A stretch of 64,000 nucleotides of DNA from Certhia americana (GCA_018697195.1 CM031878.1:65320741-65384740); one strand, 5' to 3'; shown: positions 25,315-38,677, numbered from the stretch's first letter. Numbers and translations are program-made. The notes: generated by a model not told the origin, from the sequence alone.

Positions 25315-25970
25315 TGGGAGACAATGTTAAAAGCCTGATGCCAAAGTAGACAACATCCACTGCTCTCCCCTCAACGACCCATCCTGCCATGTTATCACAC
25401 ATATCAGATTGATCAAGCATGTTTTTCCCCTCGTGAATCCCAGGGAAGCTGCCTACCCTTGATCACCCTGTTTTCTTTCCCGTGCTTGGTGGTGATATCC
25501 AGAATGATTTGTTACATCACCTTTCAAGGGGTGGAGGTGACACTGACTTGTCTCCCAGTAGTTTCCCGGGTCCTCCTTTCCCTTTTTGAAGATGACTAAC
25601 ACTGGCTTTTCTCCATTCATCAGGAACTTCTCCTACTCTCCACAATTTTTCAATGATGGAGAGTGGCCTAGCAACAACATCTGCCAACTCCCTCAGCACC
25701 TGTGGGTGCATGCCATTAGATGCCATGGATTTATTTATGAGTGTTAAGTCCATCTAACAATTCTCTCACCCAACCCTATTTACAACCAAGGGCACATTTT
25801 CCTTTCTCCAGTCTTCCTCTCTCAGGAGTCTGAAAGACTCCTGAGGGCCAGTAGTGAAGACTGAGACAAAGAAGGCATCCACTAATTCTACCTTCCCTGT
25901 GTCTTCCTTCACCAGGGCACCCATCTGATTCAGCAATGGCCCCAACTGGTAAAACACCCACTTATACTGT
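25315..25970 (-). mobile_element. CR1 LINE fragment, reverse-transcriptase region (pseudogene)
   Basis: This is the clearest coding remnant in the window. On the minus strand the frame 25766-25957 reads LLNQMGALVKEDTGKVEL followed by DAFFVSVFT. The frame 25517-25753 includes NGMHPQVLRELADVVARPLS and VPDEWRKASV. These are conserved stretches upstream of and at the start of the CR1 reverse-transcriptase domain, in the right order. Stop codons and frameshifts separate them, so the copy cannot make an active enzyme. The DNA also shows 'gtagacaacatccactgctc' and 'tttcaaggggtggagg' near the left end. It is cut off on the left beside the ERVL-like LTR, and the 3' part of CR1 is missing. Confidence 0.92.
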
Positions 25971-26518
25971 GATATCTGTAAGATTTTTTATATATTCTCC
26001 ATCACAATCTACTCCTCAGCACATTTTATTGAAAACTGGAAAACCAAGAACAAAAAGTATATTTGGGGTTTTTTCCAAGTCTATAAATAGATAGATAAGG
26101 CAGTGAAGAAGAAATAGAGAAAATTGAGCTTTTTTTTTCCTTTGGAAAAACTTACAGAGAAAAATGCTTGATATACTCTTCCTTTGACAAACCTGTGAGT
26201 AAAAACACTTTCAGAAAGTGCAGTCTGGCAGTCTGGCAACACTTGATCTATTTCAACTACAGTTATTGCATTAACTATTCAGAAATCTGCATCAAAAGAT
26301 CATTAAATCTTTAGCACCTTATGAAAAACATGCAATGGCACAGTGAAATGTCAGAATTGGAAACTTCCTTTGTACTGCTATGGAGTGTTATAACAAAAAT
26401 CCTCCATAGGCAAAGACAAACTTGAAAAAATACTTTCACTTCACCACAATAATAAGCCTCAAAGGGAAGATATCTATGAACAACTTCTGTGGGGTTCTTT
26501 CTGCTTTGGTTTATGTTG

Positions 26519-26585
26519 GGTTTTTTGGGTTTTTTTAGGGTTTTTTTGTCAGGATAATAATGCTGAGGTAAAAAAAAAAAAAAAA
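26519..26585. repeat. T/G-rich tract and 16-base A run
   Basis: Blocks of six to seven T separated by GGG or AGGG occupy 26519-26548, and a 16-base A run sits at 26570-26585. The TTTAGGG-like unit occurs only once, so this is not a telomeric repeat. Confidence 0.8.
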
Positions 26586-28892
26586 TCTGATTCCAGACAC
26601 TAGTTAAGATATTTTGTGGTCTTGCACTTACACAAGAACATTATACTCACTAGATTTTTCAGAGGACTTAGAGATCCTAAACAGCATTATTAAATAATGC
26701 CCAGTTTTAAAAGATTAGCAGTACATAGGATAAAGCAAAAAAGTAAAAGTGAACAAATGGATCTTACTGTTGACAGAAAAGTTATGTGAGTTAAATATAT
26801 AATATCAGTATATATATGAAGATGAGTTTTCTGTCAAAAAGATAAAAACAAGGATAATTATGGGTTATATTATTGTTTTGATGGGAGTAAGGATTTTAGC
26901 TTTTACTAGAAGCAGTCTTTGAAGATCCCCTTACTATGATACTTGCTTTAAAAACCATTTCTCACAGACAAATTCAGACCACTAAACTACAATGTCAGCA
27001 AGCTTTCTGGGGCACAGTTTATGAGGCCATTTAAAGACACCTAAAGATTTATCTTTTTCATAGAATTTAATATTGCTGAATTTTCTTGAAAACTTATCTC
27101 AATGAGTCACTGTTTAAAATTTGTATAATTCACTATATAAGCATGTATTCACAGCCAAGAATATGCCAAACAACTATGGAAGTATTCAGACAGTGTACCC
27201 TAATATATTAGAGGATTTTATTACACATTTACTTTATGATGTTCTTTTTTGATAGGTATATTGGAACCTAACTTAAAATGGTTCAATCCAATGTTTATAG
27301 CCAAATGGAAACACCTTGGATCATTTTTGCGCTTCAAAAACTGACCTCTGTAAGTATTTACTATTTGTATATTTGTTTAAATACTTTACATTCTAATACT
27401 TTTTGCATGAACCAGGTGATTCTGTATAAGTGATTGGCCTGGCACATAGTTTGAATTTACTTTTATCATAATTTTATTATAATTTTCATTAGTTTTCTAT
27501 CAGGATAGAAGAAGACAAGCTCAACGAAGTGGGAAAGGAGGCAGAAGCCCCAGATTATTTACTGCATCTGAATTGCACATGAAGCTCGCACCAATGCCTT
27601 CAAAACATCTGTTTGTAACAGTTTATAACCCTTCTGATTTATTTTCAATGGGTAGTTTATGGTTTGGAAATCTTTGTTCAATAAGTAAGGAAGTGAAGAG
27701 CAGGGAACCCACTTCTGTAAGTGAGAGATCTGCTATGTACTGTCTCCTAGGTAAGAGAAGGATACACACAAAAAAAAAAAGGAGGGAGAAGAGAGAAATG
27801 TTGTGATAAGTGTCTTGCAGTTATAGCAGCAGCTGGGAAGAAAATTAATGACAGTCAGATTTTTATTTCTCTTAACAGTGCAAGCACTTCCAAGGAAGTT
27901 CTCTAATCATTAATTTATCTGCACTGCATAAAACATATACTAAATAGTGTTTTAGGTGCCAGTTCTCATGTTCCATACAGTTATTTTCTCATTAGGCTTG
28001 AAATTCTCCCTAAATAAGATTTTTTCATACTCTGACATGAGTCTTCTTAACCTGTCAAAAAAATTAACTCTTTGAGCAAAATGAGCTTGAGATCACTCCC
28101 TTTTTTCTACCTGTATTTAGCAAGTAAGGAATTTCTTTGGAAAATTATCTTAAACTATTTAATTAATTAAAAATTATGTTTTTCCCTTTTGCAAATGCTA
28201 AAAACAAATGATCAAATATATAGTTGTTTTTAAGCAAATGTTATAACATAGCACATACATAAATCTAACTGCAATGTAAAGGGGCTTGAAATTTAAATTG
28301 AATATGATGACCTCTGTGAAGAACAGACATTTCAGGGGTTTATTTTTTTTTTCATATGATTTTGTTTTGAAATCTAGACATTAATACAAGATACATATTA
28401 AAGTTCATGCATCTAATACAATTATAACACTAAACCAAAATATTATACTTTACTAAAATATCTATGGTTCTTTCTTTACAGATGCTCTAAGTAACAAATG
28501 AAACTAGGATTCTACAAAGTAACAGCAACAGATATTTTAAGTGTATAAGACAATGGAAAAAAAAAAGTCTGGGGAAAAGATGATACATTCAATTTTGCCT
28601 CAAAACAGTGTCTTGGAAGTAGAGAGTTCTGTTGCAGAAATAAATCTGATGATTTCTCTGTGATTATGACCTTCAAGTTAGAAAATCTTTAGATGCCTCT
28701 GCAGTGAGTCTGGCATCTTTGCATCAACTCCAGTGACAACAGAGTAGTAAACAACAGAAGAGATTGATTGCAGGAAGGTCTCATTATGCTCAGTGTGCTG
28801 CATCTCTTATTTTATGTGTGAGTTTGGTTCCATTTCTTCTACAGAGCACTATTTTGGATATGTCTCACAACCACCTGGAAACTGAAAAAAAC

Positions 28893-28947
28893 AACAAACA
28901 AACAAACAAACAAACAAACAAACAAACAAACAAACAAACAAACAAAC
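28893..28947. repeat. (CAAA)n microsatellite
   Basis: About 13 uninterrupted CAAA units. The reading frame 28764-29048 passes through it and gives a repeated Asn-Lys-Gln-Thr peptide, which is a by-product of the array and not evidence of a gene. Confidence 0.97.
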
Positions 28948-29461
28948 GAGTGATTTTAATTATTGCACCTGAAATGCCCTATCTAATAAATATATTAAAA
29001 TCCCAGTCAGTAGATTTCCTGTTCAGAAGCCAGGAGTGCAATTCATAAATACATCGGAGTTGGAAAATAAAAAAATAGTTAAGAATGGATTTCCTATGGC
29101 TCTAAAAAGATTTTTGAATAATTTAATACATCCTATTTTTTCAATAAGATAAGGAGTCCTGTGAAAAGAAATGGAGAATTTACTGCACTTGAAAGAAAAA
29201 AAGAAAATGAAAGACCAAACCTTCCAAATAAAAAGTCCAGTATGCTTCTTTCTAGAGGAAAAAAAATTATTTCCATTCTACTATGAGGAGCTAGTTAAAA
29301 AACAATGAGGGTTTTCACAATTATTACCTAAAATACTCTGTCCTGTATATTTGAGCTTTAGCCTGGCTTTTCTGTGCTTAATAACATTTCTGAAAGTATA
29401 TTTAAATATTTTAATGAAGAATCTAAATTCACAAGCTGATCTACCACTATACCATGCAATT

Positions 29462-29560
29462 GCTGTATTACAGAGACGGACTGGTTGAGGTTGGCAGGGA
29501 CCTCCCGAGATCTCCTTGTGCTCAGGCAGGGTTAGTTTGAGCAAGTCACTGTTCCCTCCA
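29462..29560 (-). mobile_element. CR1 LINE fragment, short 3' piece
   Basis: 'ctggttgaggttggcaggga' and 'cctcccgagatctccttgtg', then 'gctcaggcagggttag', match the reverse complement of the CR1 3' untranslated region, where 'gttggaagggacctc..agatcatc' is typical. Only about 100 bp remain. An 87-codon frame at 29281-29544 overlaps it on the minus strand and is incidental. Confidence 0.75.
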
Positions 29561-30730
29561 AGATACCCTTCTTTTTCTAGAAAAATTTAAAGTGACTGCT
29601 TGGGGAAGAAACAGTCACTCCTATGGGCTATATAAGTTTGCAGTATATTCCACCTCCAGTCATCATTTATGCCAGTTTGCTGGCAGTTAAACTAATGGCT
29701 TGGTAGAGATCTTTCAGCCTGTTCCACAGAGATTTATGGGATCTATACAACACTGGGAAGTTCAAGCAGTAAATCTACTATAGAGTGATAATTGAAGAAA
29801 CAACAGAAACTGGGAAAATGGGAAAGTAAAAGAACCACGTAACAGAATACCCAGAAAGGGTAGGAATTCCTCTAGTGAGGAGAAGGCAGAATGAAGTGTT
29901 ATCAAAAAACTAACAGCGTCATTACTGACCCTGAAGTTTCATATCTTCCCCTTGATTTTGTTCTACTTGCTGCTCCGTTCCTCACAGTATTCTGGGATTG
30001 TAAACAATACTTTATAATAGTGCATACACGTAATATATCTCTAACAGAGATGTCTGTAACAACTTAAATTGTAGTAACCAGCATTCAAACTGTTCTATGA
30101 AATATCAGTCTAACTCATCATGAATATTGTTTTTATTAAACTATTTTCTTTATTTGATTGTGTTTAGTATCTCAGGAATAAGCCTGCAAATATTTCCTGA
30201 ATTAATGAAAATGAAGAAACTTTGTGAGAAAGATGAGACCTTCTTAATTATTGCATGTTTAGAGAAAGATGAGACCTTCTTAATTATTGCATGTTTAGCA
30301 TAAGACATTCTTAAAGGACTGCTGGCACTTTGAATAAATTTTGAGTCTTAATGGCATCTTCATGAATACAAATGTAGAAGCACTGCTGGGAACTTTATCA
30401 CAGCTTCAAATCAAGTTGTTCTTTTGATGCATTTTACCACAATGGTCACAAAATGCAAGTTTTCTCAAAATCAATTCACTTTGACTCGATTTGAAGTTAA
30501 AAAAATTAATTCTAGGTAACATCTAAAATAGCCAGTTGTTCCATTTTTGCTATTGTGAAACATGATGAAATATTTTCTAATCTGCAAATACAGTAACCCT
30601 CTCTCTTCCATATACAGAATTGATGATAATTAACACTTTCCAGGTGTCTTACTGAGAACACATATATTTAAACTGATAACACTGTCAATTTTTTCAGCAT
30701 CTCAGAGGGTAGAATTAGATTATATCTCAT
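29561..30730. other. AT-rich non-coding stretch with a perfect 36-bp tandem duplication
   Basis: No gene is supported. It contains the exact tandem duplication at 30226-30297, described separately. Otherwise only short frames and unique-looking AT-rich DNA. Confidence 0.5.
30226..30297. repeat. Perfect 36-bp tandem duplication
   Basis: The unit beginning GAGAAAGATGAGACC and ending in ATTGCATGTTTA occupies 30226-30261 and is repeated without any mismatch at 30262-30297. Perfect identity in non-coding DNA suggests a recent slippage or duplication event, or an assembly artefact. No third copy is seen. Confidence 0.96.
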
Positions 30731-30935
30731 AAAAATATTCTTTACTATGAGAATGGTGAGGCACTGAAACAAGCTACCCAGGGAGTTTGTGGATGTGGGT
30801 TGTTCAAGGCAAGTTCTATGGTGATTTTTATTAACCTGGTCATCTGGAGGGTGCTCCTGTCCATGGCACAGAGTTTGAAATTGGATGATTTTTTATTGTG
30901 CCTTCCAACCCCAAACATTCTATAATTCTGTGGTT
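30731..30935 (+). mobile_element. CR1 LINE fragment, 3' end
   Basis: The plus strand shows 'ttctttactatgagaatggt', 'gaggcactgaaacaagctac', 'ccagggagtttgtggatg', 'gttcaaggcaagttctatgg', 'ccttccaaccccaaacattc' and finally 'attctataattctgtgg'. This is the CR1 3' untranslated region in sense orientation, ending in the octamer-type tail. It is truncated and carries no coding sequence. Confidence 0.9.
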
Positions 30936-32319
30936 TGCATTTCTTGATTTTGCACCTACTAATTTTGCACTAAATTGAAAACTATGTCTCACTTGTAATG
31001 CTCTGAATTTTGTATGAAAATCTAAAACCTTGATGGTCAGCCTTGAAAGTGAAGTACACTAGAATTGCAAACTGATTTATCAAATTTAGACCTTCAGATG
31101 CTGTGTCACAAAGCTGAAGGATCCAGGGGGAAGTCCTGCTACAAAAGAACTGAATATTCATAGGCACTTTCATATCCAAAAAGGAGTTAAATTTAACTAA
31201 GTTAAAATGTTAGTGAACAGAGAACACCAGAAATAGGAGATGTAGACATCTACATCCATATTCTAAGTCTTTGGATCTCATTTTAGTGTGTCAGTTTAAC
31301 CTGATCTCTTGTGTATTCATGGCCAATAACATGGAAAAATCAGGAGATCTGAGTCTTGTTACTACCAAAACTGTGGTTCAGCAGTTAATCTATTTCAGCA
31401 CAGGTTTATTGCACAGCTTATTTATTAAAAACTCAGACATGTTTAATCTCTGGGGAATTTAACAGTCAAAACATGTCAAATCTACCCAATAATATGGCTA
31501 AATTTAGGTCACAAATTAGTAATATCTAAGTGCCAATGTTTCAGATTAATTCCTGCCCTTATGACTTGTTTGGTAACCTCAGTGAATACTATGCAAATAG
31601 AAATAATCAATAAGGAATTTTGTTTTATTGTGAGAAAAAATGGATTGCCTTGTAAAACTGATGCTTACATACAGGTATTTTAGTGCTGCTGAAAATATCT
31701 GTTATTGATATTGTTATATCTGTTATTTAAATTAATTGTTATATTAACTAAATATCTTAGTTTTCCTTTGGAATACAAAGACCAAAACCCAGTATAGTGA
31801 CATTTAATGTCTTAGCTCCTCTGAAAATAATCAGTAGTTGCAGAATCCAAATATTTTGAGTATCTAGGCACAAAGGATTTGTTTTGTACCTTCATTGTTA
31901 TAGCTAGTAAACACAACTGCTCCAGTCAGCTACTGTCTTTCCATAAATTAATTTTGTGTGACTAAATTTGTGTGATGTGCATAAGAGCCTTTTTTTTTTT
32001 CAATAAAGAATTAATATAGCAGTGTATGTGACTAAATGCTCAGGCATGGAGCACAAGACTTAAGTACTTGCACTAAATTCAGTGAACCCTCACAATGTTC
32101 CACGTGTATGTACTTGAGAAAGGAATGGCAAAGTTCTCACTGACTCTTGGGTTTATAAAAAAAATTTTTGTGCGTCTCTGCTGATCGGCTATTTTTCTCT
32201 GTCCCCGAGAATGTATGATTTTTTTTCACTAGACAGAAAGTTTGAAAAACTGGTTCACGAGCCATCTCTTCTTATGTTTTTTCATTGTTTATTCTTTCTT
32301 ATCAATACATTTTGTTCTT
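30936..32319. other. AT-rich non-coding stretch
   Basis: No supported gene or recognised repeat; only short frames (about 65 codons or fewer). A T10 run lies near 31991-32000. Confidence 0.55.
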
Positions 32320-32815
32320 GAACTACAGAGCTCTTCACTGTAGGTCAGTCCAAGGCACAAAACCCCGAATCCCCAAACACCAAATTCCAAATACTCCTAC
32401 CCTCAGGGTGGATAATTATGCCACAATCCATGTAATCGGTATTTATAATTCTATTCCAATACCTATTACCTATGTTAGAAAATTAGACTCTATTCTAAAC
32501 TAACCATAATGTGCCACCTCACTGCAGAACATGGTGTCAGATGAGGAAGAAGGAAAACCCAAAAGCCATGTGCTTCCTCCATCTTGCCTTCACCTGCCTG
32601 CCATCCTAAAGCCTCATATATCTAAAATTCTCACCCTGTGATAAAACTACATTCTATTCTTCTATCTAATACACACTCTTGAAGTTGCTTCATTCCAGAG
32701 CCTAAAAGCCCTTTTTCCATGAACAAAGGTTAAAAACAATGTTTGTCAGAGATTCTAAAATCTCTTAAACATGCAAAGAAATATTTCTCACAATTCCAGA
32801 CTCTGACAACTGACT
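32320..32815. mobile_element. Possible LTR-retrotransposon-derived block
   Basis: This stretch is less AT-rich than its flanks. Its phrases recall a bird LTR-type repeat, for example 'aaccccgaatccccaaacac', 'ctcagggtggataattatg', 'cctccatcttgccttcacct', 'aaagcctcatatatctaaaa' and 'atgaacaaaggttaaaaac'. I could not place a TATA box and polyadenylation signal in a convincing order, so orientation is left open. The call is based on remembered similarity and is weak. Confidence 0.3.
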
Positions 32816-35800
32816 TAAAATCAAAGTGAACCTGTGAAGTGTGTTGCTAAATTTCATACCTATGCAGTGAGTGGCACATATGTGGTAAACATATTCCATC
32901 CCCATAAATATTTTATATTGTGTGTTAGAAGACAGATAGAGAAGTACTTTCTTTTTCCCTTGTTTTATTTTGGTTTGAAAATTCTGCACTTCTGTCTGCT
33001 GTTCTTCCAACTCTTAGTGTGCTGTTAGGCAGAAGGTCCATAGGAACAATGATCTAGGCGACAAACTCTGAGAAAGAAAAAGACTTAGCTTTATTTGCAA
33101 TATGATCAGGAATTTCCTCATTGATTTTTCTGGAAGTGGTGTGCTGTATTTCTGAGCTCACAGAAGGATATTTAACAGGTGTTGCCTGAAAGGTAGTTAT
33201 GATTCTGCCTTTGAGGATAATGCAGAAAAAGATGTCCTTCTATAGTCATTACTGATATAGACAATGCTCTACAATGCCATTGCATGTAGCTTGTAGTGTG
33301 CAGATCTACTTGAACATGAGTAAAATCTGTGTTTTTAATATATTTATATTATGGTACCTTTCAGCATAAAATTTTAACCATTGGTTACGGCACTCCTTTC
33401 CTTGGGTAGCTGTGTTCCAAAGTGTGCTTCAGCTTCATAGATGTGAGAAAAGAGTAAGAACACTGTCTGATGAATAGTGCAATAGTAAGATATTTTGACT
33501 GCATTTCAGCTGTATTTCAGTGACAACAGACCATGCTTATTTGGAACTAGACTCTGCCTGTACATAGCAGCTGTAGCAAGGATACTTACTGCACAGAAAG
33601 TGCAGTTAGAAACAGACTTAGAATGCATGCGACCTCAGCGGCTGTATTAGTTTCAGAGGCTTGACCCAGACAGAAATTTCAGCAAGACATTTAGAATGAG
33701 AATATAAACATATCTTTAAAAAATTCAAATAGGACAACCTCTGAAAGTTAGAAGAACCGAATGGTTGTTTATTGCAGGGCAGAGAATTCAGTAAAATGCA
33801 AAGAAAAAAAAAATGAAATAACATACATATAATCATGAAAACCAGAAGGACTTCTTGTGACATGGTCTCTAAGAAGCATAACAATACACCCCTGAAGTAT
33901 CAAATTTCTTCACACCACAGGCAGTGAAATGAAACACTTGAAAGAACGCTGGTGATCTTACACCATTTGTCTTTCTCATTAATTTAGACTGCAAGGAAAA
34001 AAGTGATGAAGCAACTAACCCTAGATATAATTGCCACTGATCCTGACTGCTATTGTGAAGTTCTCATGAAGACAAGGAATCAATAGGACCTACTTTAGGA
34101 CTTTCAGTCTCCAACTGACTCTTGCAAAATAAAAGGGTAATTAACATTCATTATCTTCTAATAAAATACATCTCCTTTGCTCTTAATCTTTTATTATTGA
34201 ATAGGGATCTCCCAGGCTCTGATGATATATGTGATTCCTGTTAGTTTTCAGACTCCTTCTTAGGGCTGGGTGTTTTTTAAGCGTGTTAGGAAGGTGGTTA
34301 TCTGGTGAGCTCAGACATACAGGAATTTTATGTCCTAGCCCTTCAAACTCTTTTTAACGTTGCAAAGTTGTCAGTATCTAATAGATGAATGACTGCTTAT
34401 GCCTGATGGCAGAGGATAACATTTGAAATATGGGGCCAGCATGTAAGGTGTCACCCTGTTCAAATGAAAAACACTACCCTATCAAGAAAAATGTCACTAT
34501 TTTTGTGAGACTAAAAATGTTTGTAGCAACTTTGGAAGCTCTTCAGGTCTCAAAGGCTGGCTGGCATGATATGCCTTTCACAAACAATATAGTTTTCCAT
34601 ATTCAAGAAGATCAATCACTGAGCTTTTGAGAAAGAGTAGATAGAGGATTTTAGCATCTCTATCTACATGTGATATTTTCTACCTCTATTAAACTCATGA
34701 ATAAGTAATGTAGTACTTTTTTTCTCTCACAGTTTACAGTATGTACAATTACAGAGCTTCTGCCAGTTTCTCAGACAGGACTGAACACAACACATGAGAC
34801 ACAGTGAGTAGGATTATCGGTCTTGGTTTCTCATCTGAGGCATTAACAAAGAATTGTGCTAAATTAGGAACAGACCCCTATCATTCTGATGGAAATCTAC
34901 AGTCTTTGTTAATAGTAGTTGAATTGTTCACCACTATTTCACATTTTAAAAACTAATTGGATTGAAAAGAATGCATGAAATCTTTATGGTTCTAAACAAG
35001 CAGGTAGATGCCGTGACCCCAGTCTGCATCCTAAAAACTGCTTTTGGCCACTAGAACCCCCAAATCTGTTTGATTTGACAGTGCCAAAGAATTAGCTGCC
35101 TACCTCTCATGCAAGGCTTTTTGAGCACCATAAAACAGGTATTTCCCATGCCTGTCTCAAGCTCACAGGCTATTAATCTTTCCCTCTGAATGTCAGCTGT
35201 GTTGAGCTTTGGAAAGCCACAATGGGAATAAATACTGGGCTCAACAGCCTTTCTGCTAAATAAGATTATATGGGCTGTAGGAGATAGGTTAAAAATATTG
35301 CCTTGCTCACAGATGCTTGAATGAACCACAGCCTCACAGGAATTTATCTTATCCATGACTACAAGAGGACTTTCTGTGATGTGCTTAAGCATGATATAAT
35401 TTAATATTTATGAATACATTAATGGTGAGTGCACTCGTCTGCCTGGGTTTACTGTATTTTCTAGTTTAAAATATAGCTGAGTAATCCAAAGCTAAGGTAT
35501 GTAGGTTTCAAGTCTTTTACTTATAACACTGACATTTATTCCTCAAGTTAGGACAGGACTCCATAAATCAGACCTGAAAATTGTTCTCACTTCAGAACAC
35601 ATGCCTGAAAGGAAACGGAAAAACTGTGTACCAAAGTATTTTTCCTTGAGTTTAGTTTTGCAGCATCCCAATTCTACATTACACCTTAATAAACTGTAAT
35701 TTTTTATCATTAGTAAAAATTTATCTCCAAATGCTATTTTAAATTTTGAAATGCAAGGCTAAAAAGCAAAATACAGAAGGTAATTACAACACAATTAATG

Positions 35801-38650
35801 TTGAGGTGGCATTTACAGACTAGACAAAAAATCTCCAGTGATTAAATTGCATTCTGTGGTCTGCAGGTAGCGAGATCTCAAGTTGCTTGTTCAAATTCAT
35901 CCCTAGCTACCCTATCCTGTAGAAAATTGCTATTTTTAATACTCACAAGATTCTCCAAAAATTGCTAGTGATCTCTTATTTTATTAACATAATGAAGGAA
36001 CGTATAATGCTCAAGTGAAAGAATCTATTACGAATAATTTATTAAAATTCAGGACACTTAACTTAAAAATAGGTCTCTTTTTGAACATTCTAAGTCCAAA
36101 ATCTCCTTCTAATCACAGTTGATTTTTTTTTCTTGTTAGATATGTTAGAATCCATACTGACATTTATTCTAGCTGTTCCAGTGTTAAATGTCCCGAGAGT
36201 AACAGATGCTCAAAATTATCAGGGAAGGTATCCCACCTTTACCTGGTTACAGCCCTCTCTCAACTGGAGAAGTCTTTTGCAGAACAAAAAGCCATAGCCC
36301 CTTATGTAGTCTGCTCTTTAGGAGGCTGCAGACCATGAGTAGATGTTGAGATCTTTCACAGATACACAAATACTTCTAAGAACAGCTGTATGGCCAGATA
36401 TACTGTCTTTTTAAAAAGAAACAAGATCTAAAAGGAATTCACAGGAAAATAATCTCTAAAAGTGTAGGAAGCTTCTGAACTATCTGCCCTTGGATTTATC
36501 TTTGGGGTTAGCTGAGCGTGAGCGAAAGCAGCAAAACTTTGAGACATTTAAGTACCACAGTTTACAGAGCTACAGATATTATATCAGCTGCACAGCACAG
36601 CTAATATACTTCCTAAAATATTTGTATTAAATATTTATAAGCATCCTCTTTGACATTTGGATTGCCTTGGAAAAAAGTTCTGAATTAATCTATATTCACT
36701 CTACAAAAAAAATTATAATATTTAAAACTATTTTAGTTGCAATTAGCAGGATATCAAAATATCATTTTGAATTTAAGCATACCAGATTCCTTTGAAATGG
36801 TCTTGTAAAACATTCATAGGACAAATTTTTAAAGGCTTCCTTTCAATGACAATCCATAAGATAAACTGAATGGCTACTTCTGGTTGACTGTAATCAATCT
36901 GTGCAAATAGAGTAATCTAGTCCCAAGAAATGGGTGACAACTAAATTTTTATCTGTGTACTTCAGATCCAAGAACTGGATTTAAAACATGGTTTGCTACA
37001 AATATGACACACCTGTATATATAGCAGGATAGTATAGGTAACAGTATGAAAAAACAAGTATCAAAGCTCTTTCAAAACTAGTTTTAAAGCAAGATTTTGC
37101 TCACTGAGTAAATTTATGAACATAGTTAAATTGTGACTCTCTAGGTATGAGACCATTGGAGAAGTTCCGTACTACATAATTTTTAAAAATTAATCACTTT
37201 CGACAGCTGTGACACCTCTGCTATGCTGAAAAGTTGGAAGTCCAAATATTTGAGATGTTCTTCAAACATAACAAACATATAAATATTTGATGGAAATTAG
37301 AATAGATCAAAACTCTCTAAAATGTGTTTTGGGAATCTGAAGGGGGAATCTGTGGCTGGAGGTTTTCTGGTGGTGGATTTGTTTGTTTTGTCATACAGCT
37401 TGCTGTCTGTTCATTCCATCTTTCTATCCTGCAGGTTTCCAATTTGCAAAATTGAAATACATTCTTCTACGTAGTTTTGTTAAATGGCTTTGCACAGTCC
37501 TTAGACATATGGAAGTGCTAGATATCTGCTATCTTTCTCTCCATAGATCACATGAGAATAGATATGCCTTCTTTTTATATGACAGAGGTCTATAAACAAC
37601 TTTCAAAAACACTCTTTCAATAAATATTTATATCACAAGAGTTATAAGTACTTTAGTTGAAAGCAAAGTTTCATTTCCTATCCTAGGGGACCTAAAAAGA
37701 CCTACACACCTAAGTCTATTCTGAATAAGTAATATACAGTGATGGATTACATGTTTTATTCTCTAGACTTCTCAAATATACACATTGGGTTTTTTTCTTT
37801 CGATGAGTAAGTACCCAGCAATGCATATGGGTACTCTAACTATCTTTGTCCAAAAGCTACGGCTTTGCCCTTCAGAAATCTATGTTGAAAACCAAACCGT
37901 GGTGAAGGAATTCACCCATTTTGTTAAAAAATCATTAGTTTTCCTCTAGAAATTTACTGTGCTGTTACACAATTGGTATTCATTGTGCCCTCTGCATTCA
38001 GAGCAACTCAATATCCAAGGGCATTTATTGAGGTGTTCCTGTCTCACAGAATGCTCATTAATGGTTAGGGAAGACCTGGTATGTCCTGTGGTTTTATTCA
38101 TAATACTTAAATCCTAAAAAGTGTGAAAGTCCATATTTGGAAACCTCAAGTATCTGCAGAAGTAATTCTGCCCAGTAACTGCCCGTAAAACATGGTAAAG
38201 TTATTTAACCTGGTTTTACGACTACTGATCCACTGGATAATAAGATTTATACTGGGTTTTGCATAAGATCTAACAAAGAGTCTGATTTTGTCTATTTCTC
38301 AGAACAAGCTTTTTGTGTTTATTTGTTTTAAACATGTTAATTTGCTTCAGAAAGTTTATCTGAAGCTTTGGGCAGCCCATACACTTGTTTTGAAAGCATA
38401 CTTTTCAGCTTTGGGCTTGTCCCTACTATGCTATTCTGTGTGATAAATTTAGCTTTAAAACATCACGGTTTAAATTTTTTCATTGTTCAGAGGAAGGACT
38501 ATAGCTTGCTGTTAATGCATAAAAATGTGTGTGGCCTAATTATTGGCCAGCTGTTTTATTCTAACTAAATATTCTGTCTGGACATAATCTCTCCATTGGG
38601 TTGTTTTAAATACACATATTGAGTTTTCCAATATAAAAACATTGTTGGGG
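32816..38650. other. AT-rich non-coding stretch
   Basis: Almost 6 kb with no supported gene or recognised transposable element. The longest frame is 35051-35392 on the minus strand (113 codons), in a patch of near-average GC. It resembles no protein I know and has no obvious splice context. The rest is ordinary AT-rich DNA with scattered short A and T runs. Confidence 0.5.
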
Positions 38651-38677
38651 AAAAAAAAAAAAAAAAAAAAAAAAAAA
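38651..38677. repeat. 27-base A homopolymer
   Basis: An uninterrupted run of 27 A is flanked on each side by GGGG. It could be a decayed retroposon tail, but no element body is recognisable on either side. Confidence 0.95.

Larger units (their letters stand above)
25971..29461. other. AT-rich non-coding stretch
   Basis: About 3.5 kb without a supported gene or recognisable transposable element. A 77-codon frame at 27573-27806 ends in a lysine/arginine-rich run caused by an A-rich patch. Low-complexity G/T and A tracts (26519-26585) and a CAAA array (28893-28947) are listed separately. Confidence 0.5.

Noticed and set aside
26519..26548. TTTAGGG-like telomeric sequence
   Set aside because: The unit occurs once within irregular T/G blocks; vertebrate telomere repeats (TTAGGG)n are absent.
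27257..27349. Possible short exon: polypyrimidine-AG at 27256 and GTAAGT at about 27350
   Set aside because: All three frames between the sites contain stops, and single splice-like sites are common in this DNA. No other support.
35869..35920. tRNA-like fold with GGTAGC/GCTACC ends and a GTTCAAATTC loop-like sequence
   Set aside because: Far too short for a tRNA, with no D or anticodon arm; a 6-bp stem is chance.
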